64,000 nt of DNA from Gigaspora rosea (lineage: Eukaryota; Glomeromycota; Glomeromycetes; Diversisporales; Gigasporaceae): positions 67,387 to 131,386 of the forward strand of contig QKWP01000617.1 of the NCBI GenBank assembly GCA_003550325.1, given 5' to 3'. A program made the translations under genes and the position numbers. Shown here piece after piece: positions 1 to 11,469 of the stretch. Position 1 is the stretch's first letter; the number at the start of each line of letters is the position of its first letter. The notes below the pieces were generated by a model. It saw only the letters and a list, made by a program, of their open reading frames with translations, was not told the origin of the DNA and ran no database searches.

Positions 1-2197
1 TAGTTACACCATCTTCTTATTTAGCTTTATTTTCTTGGCCAACATATGTTTATTATTATATTTTAGTACATTATTATTATAATTTTGGGTTATAATAAGC
101 CTTAGTTATTTTTAACTTTAATATTGTTTAATGTTTTCCTATACTTTGAAGTTTATTATAAAATCTTGCTTTTAATCTGTTATTAGGATTCTTGTTTTCT
201 ATATAGTATTAACTTTATTGCCATCCTGTATATGTATAAAAAATTAATAATTAGCTTGATAGATTTATTTGACTGCAGAGTTACTGAATAATTTACTTGT
301 ATAGCACAAATAAATTGTTTAGTAACCTTGTATTTTTGAGTTAAAGTTAAAGTTTCAAATATGATCCAAATATTTGCTAAATCTGAATCTAAAATTTAAG
401 CATGTAAATTTCTAAAATATTTGATAAACTCTATAATTTTCTATATTTTAGACTAAATTAAAAGATTTGAAATTGTCCAAAGCTATAATTGGCCATATTC
501 AAAAATATAGTCAATTATGTGAAATTTTTTGGTTTTAATTCTATAATTAAATTTTTATTAGACAATTGCATATGTGAACACCTTCCTGCCCAGTTCACTA
601 TTATTAAACCTCTCAAACTAATATGCATAATTAATAGATTTTGTATTGGTATTGTGAAATTATTATATTTGATAACATTATAAACTATTAGATTTTATTA
701 TCAAAGTTGATAACCTGTCAATATAATAAAAAATTAAGTTATTTAGTTTCACTATGAATTTAATAGTTTATAATATTTTTAAATCTAATAATCTCTAAAT
801 TTTACAAAATCTTTTATATTAGCCTTGAAAAGTTTAATAGTATTTAAATTTACAAATATTTTACATTGACTACTTATGAATATATAAAGATTATTAATTT
901 ATTAGCTTAAATAATTGAATGTTTTATTAAATATCTAGATAGTATCAGATTTAAAAATATTATAAATTATTGGATTTATATAGTGAAAACAAACTTGGTA
1001 AATTAGATTTAATAGGCTATAACTTAGACAGAATAAGTTTTGAAAGGTTCAATAGTATTCAATTTGATATAGATAGAAATAAAAAAATAAATAAAACTTT
1101 ATACTATTTATTATTATAATATTTGAATTTTATATAACAGCCATAGGATATATTTTCTTAAAATAGCTTAAAAATATTTACCTATAGATCAAATAAGATG
1201 ATTTATATGTAAAATTTGATAAAAAAAATATTTCTTTAATTTACTCAAAAAAATAAATATAAAAAATAATTTTAAATATGAGGCTTAAATTTTTTAACAT
1301 TTTTGGATCTATTTGTAAAGTTACAAGTCTAATATCAAGTAGTTAGAGAGGGATCTTGAGTTAAAGTTGATCAATTTTTTTAGTTCTTTACTATGTTCTT
1401 TAAGTCAAATAACTGACTTACTCCAAGTGATTATATAATTAGTAAAATATTCTTTTTAACTTATAAAGATACTATTAAGTAAAGGTTTCCTGTGCTCTAA
1501 TTAAAAGTTAAAGAGGGAGTTCTTCTGATTCTAAAAGCAGTTAAATTATTAAAATTGGCTTGGTAGATCTCAAGATACTTGGAATCAAAGAAGAGAATAT
1601 AAAGATCTGCAAATTTACTTGTTCTGTCTAACAGGCTAATTTTAAAATATTAAAAATTTTTAATAAAATTTTAAATATTAATGGATAGGATTAACCTATA
1701 CTAAATTTAGTACATTGTACTAAATTATAACATATTTTAAGTCTAATTATCTGCTAATTTTAATTATTATTTATAGATTCACTAAAGGTGGTTTCATATG
1801 TTTTTGAGAAATAAACAAACGGATGTTTGTTTTTGTCATAACATAAGTGTTGTTGATATTTGTGAGACCCATCCCCATAAAAAAATCTCTTGTAATTGTT
1901 CAGAAAATCCGATTTTTTGTTCGGAAAATCGACTCCGTTCCGAACATTTAAGATGTTTATTGTATATTTTTAATCAAAAACTTTTTTATATCCCATAAAA
2001 CATCATAATGAAAACAGTATGAATATAAGACCTGTTCTCAGAAATCGACACCATTCCGAACCATTCTTGACAATTTTAGAATGACCTTTTTTATAGGGCA
2101 TATTTCCCAATTCCAGTGCCAGTCCCACCTTCCACAACGGTTGTACATACATTATAATAAATACACTAGATTGGAATGATCATTAACAGTTTTATTA
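1..2197. other. Gene-poor A+T-rich stretch
   Basis: I see no convincing gene here. Short open frames at 489-683 and 1798-1998 have no recognisable domain. Around 1905-2060 the motif TTCCGAAC preceded by AAATCGAC occurs twice, suggesting a small decayed repeat. A TATA-like TATAATAAATA near 2152 lies about 45 bp upstream of the Sel1 ORF and could serve as its promoter. Confidence 0.5.
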
Positions 2198-2581
2198 ATG
2201 AATTCATCAGACGATATTACTCAAATCACCGATAATTTTGATAAACTGAATTTATCGGCGGATATGAATCATCCAGACGGAGCGTACAAGCTTGGATATT
2301 GTTACGAATATGGAATTGGAATTGAAAAGGATGAAAACAAGGCAATAACATATTATCAAAAGTCTGCAGATATGAATAATTCTAACGGATTGTATCAAGT
2401 TGGCTATTGTTACTACTTAGGAATTGGAGTTAAAGCAGATAAGAATAAAGCATTTACATATTATTTGAAGGCCGCCGAGGCAGGTAATTCAATGGGAATT
2501 TGGAAAACTGCCATTTGTTACTATGATGGTATTGGCGTGGAAAAAAATGAAGATAAATTTTTAGAATGGATTAAAAAGTGA
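2198..2581 (+). CDS. Sel1-repeat protein (copy 1)
   Basis: A 127-residue protein made almost wholly of three Sel1-like repeats (about residues 25-61, 62-97 and 98-127). Each carries the hallmark pattern G-x-C-Y-x-x-G-I-G-V/I-x-K-x-x-x-K-A (for example GYCYEYGIGIEKDENKA). Sel1 repeats form TPR-like helical pairs used as protein-protein scaffolds; in this fungal lineage they are often linked to kinases. The start is the first ATG after a TATA-like sequence near 2152. It is followed by a 120-bp minisatellite and then a kinase in the same orientation. The last codons (W-I-K-K-stop) overlap a weak GTGATT donor at 2578 whose phase would allow splicing into the kinase exon, so this may be the first exon of a Sel1-kinase gene. 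No signal peptide or membrane segment is visible. A second, more decayed copy lies at 30199-30642. Confidence 0.75.
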   Translation: MNSSDDITQITDNFDKLNLSADMNHPDGAYKLGYCYEYGIGIEKDENKAITYYQKSADMNNSNGLYQVGYCYYLGIGVKADKNKAFTYYLKAAEAGNSMGIWKTAICYYDGIGVEKNEDKFLEWIKK

Positions 2582-2654
2582 TTAATTTTTATTTTTTATT
2601 ATGATGTTTGTAATTTATTTTGAAGCAAGATCTCTTATATCATTTTAATTATTA

Positions 2655-3830
2655 GGGAGTAAGCATAAAGAGCATTTATTGTTCCATTTATCAGTAATTT
2701 AAGCTCATATTTATTGTTTGTGTTATTTTAGTCCGTAAGTATAAAGAACATTTAATAATTTTACAAAATAGAAACACAAGAATAAGTTCACAAAAAAGGA
2801 ACATAAATACTTGTTTACCATTAACATTTCTTTCAGTGTGTGGTATAAAGAACGTTTTTTAATAAGTTTTACGGAGTAAAAACAAGTTTACAAAACAAGA
2901 CATAAATACTTAATTTACTATTACGTACAAACCATTTCATTCGCACTAAGTTAGTGGGTGAGTATAAAGAGCAATTAATAATTTTACTGCATAAAAACAG
3001 CAAAACAAGTTTACAAAACAAGAACATAAATACTTATTTACCATTACGTACAATATTACATGCTCATTAATAATTTTGTACAGCACGTGAGTATAAAGAA
3101 CAATTAATAATTTTACGAGAAAAAAACAGCAAAACAATTCACAAAACTAGAACATAAATACTTATTTACCATTACATACAAATCATTTCATTCATTTCAT
3201 TCAGCTTGTGAGTATAAAGAACATTTAATAATTTTACTACATAAAAACAACAAAACAAGTTTACTAAACAAGAGAATATTAAATACTTAATCTACTATTC
3301 CGCATAAATTCATTCAGCTTGTGAGTATAACGAACATTTAAAAATTTTACGAATAAAAACAGCAAAACACTTTCACAAAACAACAACATAAATGCTTATT
3401 TACCATTAAATACAAATAATTTAATTCGCATTGATTTAGTCTGTGAGTATGGAGAACATTTAATAATTTTACTGAACATAAATATTTATTTACCATTACG
3501 TACAAATCATTTCATTCGCATTAATCATTTCATTCGCGCTAAGTTAGTGGGTGAGTATAAAGAACACTTAATAATTTTACTGCATAAAAAAGCAAAACAA
3601 GCGCATAAAGCAAGAAAATAAATATTAATTAACCATTACGTACAAATAATTTCATTCGAATTAATCATTTCATTCAGCGAGTGAGACAAAGAACATTTAA
3701 TAAAATTACTACATAAAAACAGCCAAACAAGTTCTCAAAACAAAGACATAAATACTTATTTACATTCTGTACAAATCATTTCATACGCATTAATTTAGCC
3801 GGTGGGTATAAAAAGTTTATTTACATTCTG
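2655..3830 (+). repeat. Minisatellite array, about 10 units of 110-130 bp
   Basis: Degenerate tandem repeat whose unit contains GAGTATAAAGAACATTTAAT, then CAAAACAAGTTTACAAAACA, an ATAAATACTTATTTACCATT segment and a CATTTCATTCGC segment. Unit starts can be followed at roughly 2735, 2842, 2955, 3087, 3207, 3321, 3440, 3551, 3681 and 3805. It fills the gap between the Sel1 ORF and the kinase. The same unit, in the same orientation relative to its genes, occurs at 29400-30190. Confidence 0.85.
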
Positions 3831-3893
3831 TATAAAGTAAAAATAGCGGATCAAATAAAACATTATCTATTATATAGATTGTATACGTACGGA

Positions 3894-5298
3894 ATGTGTG
3901 CATATTGTAATAAAAATAACACGTCTGAAGCATGGTGTCTGTCATGTGACCCGATATAACTGTACACAAACGGATAAGTATAAATATTTGATGATTACAT
4001 CAGAGAATTTCAACTTAGAACTTTTAACTATGCGGATGTAATTGATTGGATTCCATTTAATAGATTATCTAATATTGAAAAAATTGGTAAAGGAGGATTT
4101 GGCTCAGTATATTCAGCAATCTGGTTGGATGGCATACGAAAGGTTGAAAAAATTAATGTCGGTAATATCTATTTCTACAAAAGAGCGCGTGAACCAAATA
4201 GCATTGTTGCACTTAAGACATTGATCAATTCTAAGGAAAACAATTCTGATGCTTTAAAAGAAGTAAATTAATTTATTGGCTTTATATTATAATTCACCTA
4301 ATAATTCTTGAATTAATTCATTTGTTTAAACTTTAAGTTCAAAAGTTTTATGACATGTAAATTGAATCACAGTAAACTCGCAATATATGGAATAACACAA
4401 AATACAGAAACAAAAGAATACTTGATGATATTTCAGTATGCTAATAAAGGGAATCTTTATAAATATTTAAGAAATAATTTTAGTGAATTTACATGGCAAA
4501 CTAGATTACAAATACTTAAAGATATTTCAGATGATCTAGATAATATTCACAGAATTGCAGGATATATTCATGCAGATTTTCATAGTGGTAATATTTTGCA
4601 AGGACAACGCACTAATGAAAATGTACGATCTTATATAGCAGATCTAGGGTTGTCTAGAAAAAAATGTGAAAATGTTTTAGAAGGAGATATCTATGGTGTT
4701 ATGCCCTATGTTGCGCCAGAAGTTTTATCAGGCGAGCAGCAGTTTACACAAGCAGCAGATATTTATGGGTTTGGTATAATTATGACAGAAATGTCAAATG
4801 GACAAAGACCTTTTGATGGTTATAAATTTGATATAAAACTTGCAGTTCAGATTTGCAATGGATTGCAACCAGAGTTTGCATTTGGAACTCCTAAATGTTA
4901 TACTGAATTGGCTGAGAAATGCATGAATTCTGATCCACAAAAACGGCCTAGTGCAATGGATATTTGGGAAACAATAGATGATTGGCTTTATAAGATAGCT
5001 AGTTTAAATAATAATGAAATTAAAAAGCAATTCTTAGATGCAGATAAAGTTATTAAATCATTGCCAATATCAAAGCATCCAGATGACATGTATACTAGCA
5101 AACTTATTAGTACAAAATTAATTTCAAAGGCAATTAAAGGTATTTTATTTCAACCAATAACTGATTTAAACAATAATATTATTTGTTTACTTAGATTTAT
5201 CTCAAGCTGGTTCTATTCAAATTAAATTTGATATTGCTGAAGTTGTAAGTATTGGACATACTTATACAACAAATAAATCTATTTTGTCTATTTTGTAA
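3894..5298 (+). pseudogene. Rhizophagus-type protein kinase (copy 1), interrupted near its N-terminus
   Basis: Three exons can be read: about 3894-4262, 4338-5139 and 5195-5298, with introns 4263-4337 (GTAAAT...AG) and 5140-5194 (GTATTT...AG). The N-terminal exon opens with a C-x2-C-x9-C-x2-C cluster, then three in-frame stops (first TAA 3957-3959) fall before the kinase domain resumes at about 3984. Compared with copy 2, a lost base followed by a gained T explains this. The domain is otherwise complete: glycine loop GKGGFGSVY, VALK lysine, catalytic loop HADFHSGN (HRD arginine replaced, catalytic Asp kept), DLG in place of DFG, APEVL, and the helix G-I region. Exon 3 restores a C-terminus beginning DLSQAGSIQIKF that matches copy 2. 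No in-frame ATG lies between the stops and 4350, so a full-length product looks unlikely unless the assembly is wrong here. Serine/threonine kinase-like (TKL style) signalling role is inferred from the family. Confidence 0.75.
4263..4337 (+). other. Intron 1 of kinase copy 1
   Basis: Phase-0 intron of 75 bp, GTAAAT donor and TTTAAG acceptor. The protein reads ...ALKE before and FKSFMTCKLN after it, and the same junction occurs in copy 2 at 28870-28935 (66 bp, GTAAGT donor). Confidence 0.75.
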
Positions 5299-5457
5299 TT
5301 TATAAATCTATAATAATAATTTAATTTGCTGAATAATAGTGATCATTAGCCAATCATAGTAAGAAGCTTGTTAGATTAAATCATTAAACAATTGATAATT
5401 ATTTAGACAATACTCTCTATAACTTCTTTATTATAATAGGTTAATGCACAGCATTGT

Positions 5458-5677
5458 GCGTCCGGAGCTACGAAGTCAAATATTGATACGTGAGCAAACA
5501 AGGTTACGTTTTGATACAATAATAAATCAAAATAATCTGATGCTTAATTATTGCACACATGGTAACAGACACCAAATACAAAAATTACGATTTTGATATT
5601 ACAAATATTGATGCATCAAAAATGTAAATTTTGTATCACCTTCGTAAAAATATAATGTCCGCCGCTACGCTCCGGAC
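5458..5677. mobile_element. Possible small MITE with GTCCGGAGC termini
   Basis: GTCCGGAGC at 5459 and its reverse complement GCTCCGGAC near 5669-5677 face each other about 220 bp apart, with partial similarity continuing inward (TACG). The G+C-rich ends contrast with the A+T-rich interior. No clear target-site duplication was found. Confidence 0.35.
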
Positions 5678-6414
5678 AACTACCATTATTATCAGATTAT
5701 TATTATATATTTAGTTAACATCTATAGTTTTTGTTATAGTATTTTATATCAGAAAGAATGCAATAAAGTGTATTACTAGAAACAAATACAATAAATGTAT
5801 AATTATGTAAAATTTGAGATAGTTTTTGTCTGCAAAATTTTAAAATCTATTTATAAGCATAATTCTATTATTACAAATTTATTTTCATATATCATACATT
5901 CATAAAAATATATACTATAAAAAAATTCAAAAATTATTATTCTAATTGGCTATAATGACTTTTAAAGAATTGAGCTACATGGCATGTATAATAACCACAA
6001 TGTAGCATATTTCTATTCAATTTCATTTTATTTATTTGTCCGAAGCGAAGGACGTAACGTAAAGTGAAAAAAAATGTTTGTTGTCCGGCCGCATCACGTG
6101 AAATCATACTAATCAACAGGGGGACCCGTCACATCATTTGTAGATCCATTATGCAATTCATAAATTCATAAAAAACTTTTTTAAAAATAAGAAGACTTAC
6201 ACCTTAAAATGGTGAGAGTGCCTTAAATTCACTTATGTCCGTAGATGTTCCTACTTAATAACAACGTTAAAACCATACACTTTTTTTTTTTTTTGGTTTT
6301 TATAACCTGCCTGATCGCAGGACGCTCAGTGGCGTACAAATTTATTAAATCATTAAATCACTGGGGCCTTCCTTAAATGTCAGGTCCCCTACATATCTGG
6401 GGTCTATGGCGTGC

Positions 6415-6729
6415 ACTTATTTGTGCGAGTGATACAAACCCAAAAAGGGAAATTAGCCAATCGGAGAACGTAAAATGTAATGATCCCGGATCAGCCCGAC
6501 ACGTGAGCAAAGCGAAGAAAAACACAAAAAAAAAAACCGTAAAAAGAGAAAATACAAGAAAACGATGTATAAACCTGTGACGGGAATGAAATTTTACATA
6601 TAATAGGCATCACTCTAACCCTATAGCAGACCCTAACCCTACCCTAACCCTAAATTTTTAATTTCACGAACTTAGTTTATTTTTACGTTGAATTTCCTTT
6701 TTAGGTTTGTATCACCCGCACAAATAAGT
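6415..6729. mobile_element. Inverted-repeat element with telomere-like centre
   Basis: About 27 bp at 6415-6441 (beginning ACTTATTTGTGCG) is the near-exact reverse complement of 6703-6729. The loop holds a run of CCCTAA-type motifs (about 6615-6653). No coding capacity is seen. Ends beyond the arms are not clearly defined. Confidence 0.5.
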
Positions 6730-6750
6730 AAACCGGGGTCTATGTACATT

Positions 6751-6935
6751 ATTACTTTTATAGCTGTTTTCATTATTTTTGGGACATTTGAAAAATAGTT
6801 GATAACCGAATCGATAAGTTTTTGTCGTCAGCCGACGGCAGTAATTTATTGACACCGACTCGGTAACTTATCGATTCGGCCGTCAAAAAATTTTTCAAAT
6901 GTCCCAAAAATAATGAAAACAGCTGTAATAGTAAT
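6751..6935. mobile_element. Palindromic MITE, about 185 bp
   Basis: Nearly the whole element is an inverted repeat: the left arm runs from ATTACTTTTATAGCTG through TTTTGGGACATTTGAAAAA and AACCGAATCGATAAGTT; the right arm is its reverse complement ending CAGCTGTAATAGTAAT. Half of a related copy lies inside the hAT-type element at 38592-39034 (about 38829-38865). Confidence 0.7.
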
Positions 6936-6954
6936 TTCTAATTCTATTGTGCAC

Positions 6955-7110
6955 AACCGGATTTAACCGGCTGACCTATTTACTACCGGAGGCTTTAACT
7001 GGAACTGTCCAATTTTCCAACCGGATTTAACCGGATGACCTATCTACTATCGGGGGATTTTACCGAAACTAACTGAATTCTTCTTTTCGACCGGAATTTC
7101 GCCGGAGGCA
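6955..7110. repeat. 64-bp tandem repeat, two good units plus a third degenerate one
   Basis: AACCGGATTTAACCGG starts at 6955 and again at 7019, each followed by a TGACCTAT motif; a weaker third unit starts near 7088. Its G+C content stands out from the surroundings. Confidence 0.6.
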
Positions 7111-7982
7111 TTTCTGAGCGGCACACATGGGAGTTTTTGTGGCTGTGTTCCAACCGTGGTCCTAGCACAGTTTTCCTCTTTATAGACTCAAGTGTGGGCA
7201 GTTGACTTGAACACCATACACTTTTTCAAAAAGCACAATATAATTATTTGAAAATTTTCCAAAGTGGTTGTCTTTTTTTTTTCGTGTATCATACGTTCGT
7301 GTAAAATCGAATGTGCAACATCGTTTAAAATAAGCAAAGTACTGTAAAACAGAGCACATGAATCACAATTTAAAACTATATCGCTATTCGAATAATTAAG
7401 TGACAAAACGTAGTTGAAGGGTATTAATTTTTTATAGTACAAATCGCGAAAAATTATGTTAACTTAAAATTAAAAATTTTTATTTTTTTGTTGTATTATT
7501 CTAGAATGCTAAAGTTTCCAGCAATAAGTAAAGATCATATAATTTCGAAGAGAAAAAGACCAATAGTTTGTGAGATTCTCAACTGATTTCAATAATCTAT
7601 TAGAATTGCTTAATAATATTTGTTAGAAACTTAATAAGATTTAATTGGCACAAAAATTTTTTTATTATAAACTATCTACATTTCATAATTATAAAAAAAA
7701 AACTATATTAACTACCGACACTTTTTACTATGAAATTTGCTATCTTTTATATCCTTCAACCACGATTCACATTTTAATATAGAATACGACAGTAAAGAAT
7801 AATATCGTAATTTAACCAAAGCTATTACATTAATAGACTTAGTTACTTAGAATATTAAAAATATCTAATAAATAACGTTAGGTCAAGCCGATTTATGCAA
7901 TAAAATTCATAAACTATTAACCAGTACTAAATATAAATATAAATCCGACCAAAATCAGAATTAGGCCGATGATAACGCGATT

Positions 7983-9440
7983 GTTTTCTATTTTTATTTG
8001 GATTCTTTATGAATTTTAAGCACTTCATATTTGTTTAAAAATAATATTGTGAATTATCAAGTGGTTCAATACCAATTTGTTTTTCATAATGATAATGTCC
8101 ACAATGATTAGTAAAGTAACCATTATTTTATTTATTATTATATCCTACAAACGTAGCACCACGACAGGTACATGTACTATTAATATAAATAGCCTTTGCT
8201 GGGTTTTTGACACGACTTAAAATAGAATTTTGGACCTTATCATTTTTAACAAAAAAATAAAGTTATCATGGAAACTAACATAAAACTTAAAACTTTTTAC
8301 TTACACAATTGGATGATATTCTTTCAATTTTATCGTTATCTCTCACATTTATGACCGTAATAGTTTTTATCTTCATATTGCATACACGTAAATTCTAAAA
8401 TGATTCACGGGTAAATTCATTCTTCTCTACTCCCACGAAAAGTATTTTAAATTTGTATGAATGAATTTCTTGTACTATATGCAGTAACATTTTTATCAAC
8501 CCATGATTTAATTTTCAGACAAATATTCTTCATTAATAATGGTTGAAAATAGTTCAATTGATCGAGTTGGTAAGTCTGATTTAAAATAATACGAGATGGT
8601 AGAATTGTTGACGTAATTTCATGATCGGATAATAAAATATTTTTATTCGAGTATTTCCTAAGGTTATTTTTTAACAAGAATTTGAGAATATAGTACTACT
8701 GCAACATCTTTTCTAGTCATTGAAAGTAACGGATGAGGTAATTTATAGTTATTGTATGGGTCGACAGTTACTCACGGGTTATTCAACACCTATATAGTAA
8801 TTATCTTATTGCACGGTGTCTGACGTAACAATCCCGTGCCAATAAGTAAATGAAAAAAGCGCGGGTTGTCACATAAGACCCGTGCAATAACAATTTTCAA
8901 GTAACCTTTAGCGCAGTAAAACTTTCATCAGACTGATCTTCAGGATTAGAAGACAAGTTCGGATTTTGCGTAATTCCCTATTTTATAATATTATTCTAAT
9001 CATTATCTCTTCCATTTGTAAATTATCACGTTTAATAAGTGAATTTTCATTAAACGAGTTAAAAACTTCATAATCGAAAATAATGTTGGGTTTTTATTTA
9101 AATACGTTGCACAATATTTATAGTTCTTCTGGTTTGCTATTTTGGAAACACGTCCTATAAAAAGTGAGAGCACAACCAGTGGACTTTAGACTCGATTAAG
9201 TAAGTTTCGAGAGATCCAACTAATTCTCCAGAAGGAACTCATCATTAAAAATAAATTGAGTATCAAATGTTTCTAGAGAACAAAATCTCGGTAGACATAT
9301 CTATTAATAAAATTAAAAAAAATTTATATACGTAAGATATGTCAATTACAGTATTAAATATGAATTAACTAGTATACTAATAAATAACTCAAATTGCTAA
9401 TAGAGATATGTGATTCGAAATTCAATTTTCATAATGCTAT
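7983..9440 (-). pseudogene. BTB-BACK-TLDc gene, decayed copy with inserted MITE
   Basis: Read on the minus strand, this follows the intact genes at 35082-36628 and 57908-59452 from the BTB end (about 9380-9440, remnant of exon 1) through BACK (about 8900-9300) to the C-terminal TLDc segment (about 7983-8500). An 8447-8677 frame still reads SDHEITSTILPSRIIL and WVDKNVTAYSTRN, matching the linker and start of TLDc. Numerous stops and indels break the frame, and a 142-bp inverted-repeat insertion (8749-8890) interrupts the BACK region. TLDc proteins are associated with oxidative-stress and V-ATPase functions in other eukaryotes; this copy cannot make one. Confidence 0.8.
8749..8890. mobile_element. 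MITE inserted in BTB-TLDc pseudogene
   Basis: Termini TTATTGTATGGGTC and GACCCGTGCAATAA form 14-bp inverted repeats with two mismatches. The intact paralogues read straight across this point (GAGGTAA then CAATTTTTC), so the insertion is confirmed by comparison; seven extra bases at 8742-8748 are of unclear origin. Confidence 0.7.
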
Positions 9441-10611
9441 AATTTGTTCTGATGCAAAAACGAAAATGTGAAATTAACAAGATTTGTATTACTGACACAT
9501 GTTGAGAATAAAAAAAGTTTTAATTACTGCATTTTAACTACCTATGAGTTATGAAAAATTTAATAAACAATCATATAAAACATTTAAGTATTAGAAATTA
9601 AAATACATTATTGTATTAGAGAAAAAAGTGATATGTAGCAACTAATATCTAAGAAAAATTTTGAAATTTACTCTGCATCATGCCAATATAGAAAGAGATA
9701 TACTATGTGTCTTCATATTTGCCTGACAAATCATGCTTTACTCCCTTTGTTATTGGAGTAAATTTTGTTTCAAAAGGTCTAGATTTAACTGCCTTTGTTG
9801 GGGTGCAACTTGCAAATTAAATTGATTTATGTTGGCTGCCTATTTATCATAATTTGAATCCAACTTCTAACTTTACAAACAACTTCTCGAAGATATGATA
9901 CTAACTTAAGTACATTCGCAACATCAGTTTCAATATCATTGGTTTATTACTCAGAGAGTGTTTGTTCCTCTTGTGAATGTATAAAAGTTTAGACTATTGT
10001 AGGTTGTAGAAAGGTTCGGGAGTTCTAAAATGAATACTGTTCCATTAACCACTTTGCAGAAACTTGTATTTGTTAAAAATATAAAAACATATATCAAACA
10101 TATAATAATAAGTCATAGTAAAATCTGTTAACTTTCTTGCAAGAGACTTATTTTATATTATAAAACACAGGTAGAATGAATCCATACCGTTTAACTATCG
10201 TGTTCCCGATAGGTCTCCGATTTTTGAACTATAGAAACATGCAAGTTTACTGGTGAAATTTTGCCTAAAAATATCCCATTTGCCTCCGATTATAAGCAGA
10301 TCTTTGGCGCAATAGGGCACCATTTGGTAGTATATACGATACATATCATATTTTTATCGGGTATTGGTGTTGCTATCTCAATTATTGTTATAGTATGCAG
10401 TATTTTAATATTTCGGGCGTAATATATCAAGAAATGAAAGAATGCCGGTTCACATTCTATACTGGTTATTAAAATATTCGCAATTGATCAAGCCTAAGTC
10501 CCAACCACAATCATATCTACTACTGTCTCAGAATTCTTGTTCAATGTGTAATATACATTTCTAAATTATAATTCATGAATTTAGATTTTAATAAATTATT
10601 GAATACATTAA
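9441..10611. other. Intergenic, nothing recognised
   Basis: A+T-rich sequence without a supportable ORF. I see no clear repeat or RNA structure here. Confidence 0.4.
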
Positions 10612-10614
10612 TTA

Positions 10615-10816
10615 AATGATCTTTAAATTCACCCATTTTATTATTAATTAATGATCTTTAAACTCACCCATTTATTATTAATTAATGATCTTTAAACTCA
10701 CCCATTTTATTATTAATTAATGATCTTTAAACTCACCCATTTTATTATTAATTAATGATCTTTAAACTCACTCATTTTATTATTAATTAATTATCTTTAA
10801 ACTCACCCATTTTATT
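10615..10816. repeat. Tandem repeat, six units of 34-36 bp
   Basis: Unit ATGATCTTTAAACTCACCCA followed by a TTTTATTATTAATTA spacer, repeated six times with few changes. It sits where the related R blocks at 41.1, 44.3 and 56.6 kb carry a MITE. Confidence 0.85.
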
Positions 10817-10933
10817 TACGCAAATAAAATATTTACCCTAAAAATGAGATATGTAATTTAAAATAAATGATATATTCTTGAGTAGTTTATTACAATCATT
10901 GATCAATTGTCTTTTATTCTCATTAATCAAATA

Positions 10934-11099
10934 CAGACAAACCTCCATATATGCACCCCCATTGGGACCGACCATTTGTAGAGGGTATGCATTTATGGAG
11001 AGTAATTTTATAAGTGTCATTATAAGTTGGGACTGAGGTATAAGGTGCAATTATAGAGGGTGTGCATTTATAGAGTGTGCATATATAGAGGTCTGACTG
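10934..11099. mobile_element. Pogo/Tigger-like MITE, 166 bp
   Basis: Ends CAGACAAACCTCCATATATG and CATATATAGAGGTCTGACTG are inverted repeats of about 20 bp with few mismatches, flanked by TA on each side. CAGT-type ends with TA duplication are typical of pogo/Tigger elements of the Tc1/mariner superfamily. No transposase is present. Confidence 0.6.
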
Positions 11100-11193
11100 T
11101 AATTAAAAAGGTATTCATAATATTAAATTTTCGTGAAATTAATTAAATTATATCAACTAAATACTGTAATGATTTTTTTTTTACTTATCAAAT

Positions 11194-11458
11194 ATATGGG
11201 CTGCCGTCAATAGAAATAAGGCAGATTGACATTTTAAAAAAAATTAATACCTTAACTTTCACAGTTCATATCTCGATGAATTTTGAAGTCATCTTGATGA
11301 ATTAAAATACAAAAGAAAGCATAAAAAATAAGCTTTCTTTTGAATATTAAATCAACAAGATGACTTCAAAATTCATCGAGATATGAACTGTGAAAGTTAA
11401 GGTATTAATTTTTTTTAAAATGTCAATCTGCCTTATTTCTATTGACGGCAGCCCATAT
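11194..11458. mobile_element. Palindromic MITE with arms of about 100 bp
   Basis: From ATATGGGCTGCCGTCAATAG inward the left arm is matched essentially perfectly by its reverse complement ending at 11458. Related R-block sequence at 41.46, 44.69 and 57.28 kb reads CTTATCAACTATATTTATG across the insertion point, giving empty sites. High arm identity suggests recent movement or gene conversion between arms. Confidence 0.8.
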
Positions 11459-11469
11459 TTACGTAAATG

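Larger units (their letters stand above)
5299..7980. other. Intergenic region with small inverted-repeat elements
   Basis: No gene recognised. It holds several element-like structures listed separately (5458-5677, 6415-6729, 6751-6935) and a tandem motif at 6955-7110. Open frames at 6377-6580 and 7188-7442 lack family features. Confidence 0.5.

Noticed and set aside
1798..1998. 66-codon cysteine-rich ORF
   Set aside because: Cysteines are irregularly spaced, there is no signal peptide, and a related non-coding phrase recurs 100 bp downstream.
2655..3830. CRISPR-like array
   Set aside because: Unit length is 110-130 bp with diverging units and no constant repeat/unique spacer pattern; this is a eukaryotic minisatellite.
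4042..4224. 60-codon ORF MIGFHLIDYL... and its twin at 28961-29155
   Set aside because: Out-of-frame readings of kinase exon 1; the true frame carries the glycine loop.
6377..6580. 67-codon ORF with a basic C-terminus
   Set aside because: It overlaps an inverted-repeat element and ends in a lysine-rich run from A-rich DNA; no family signature.
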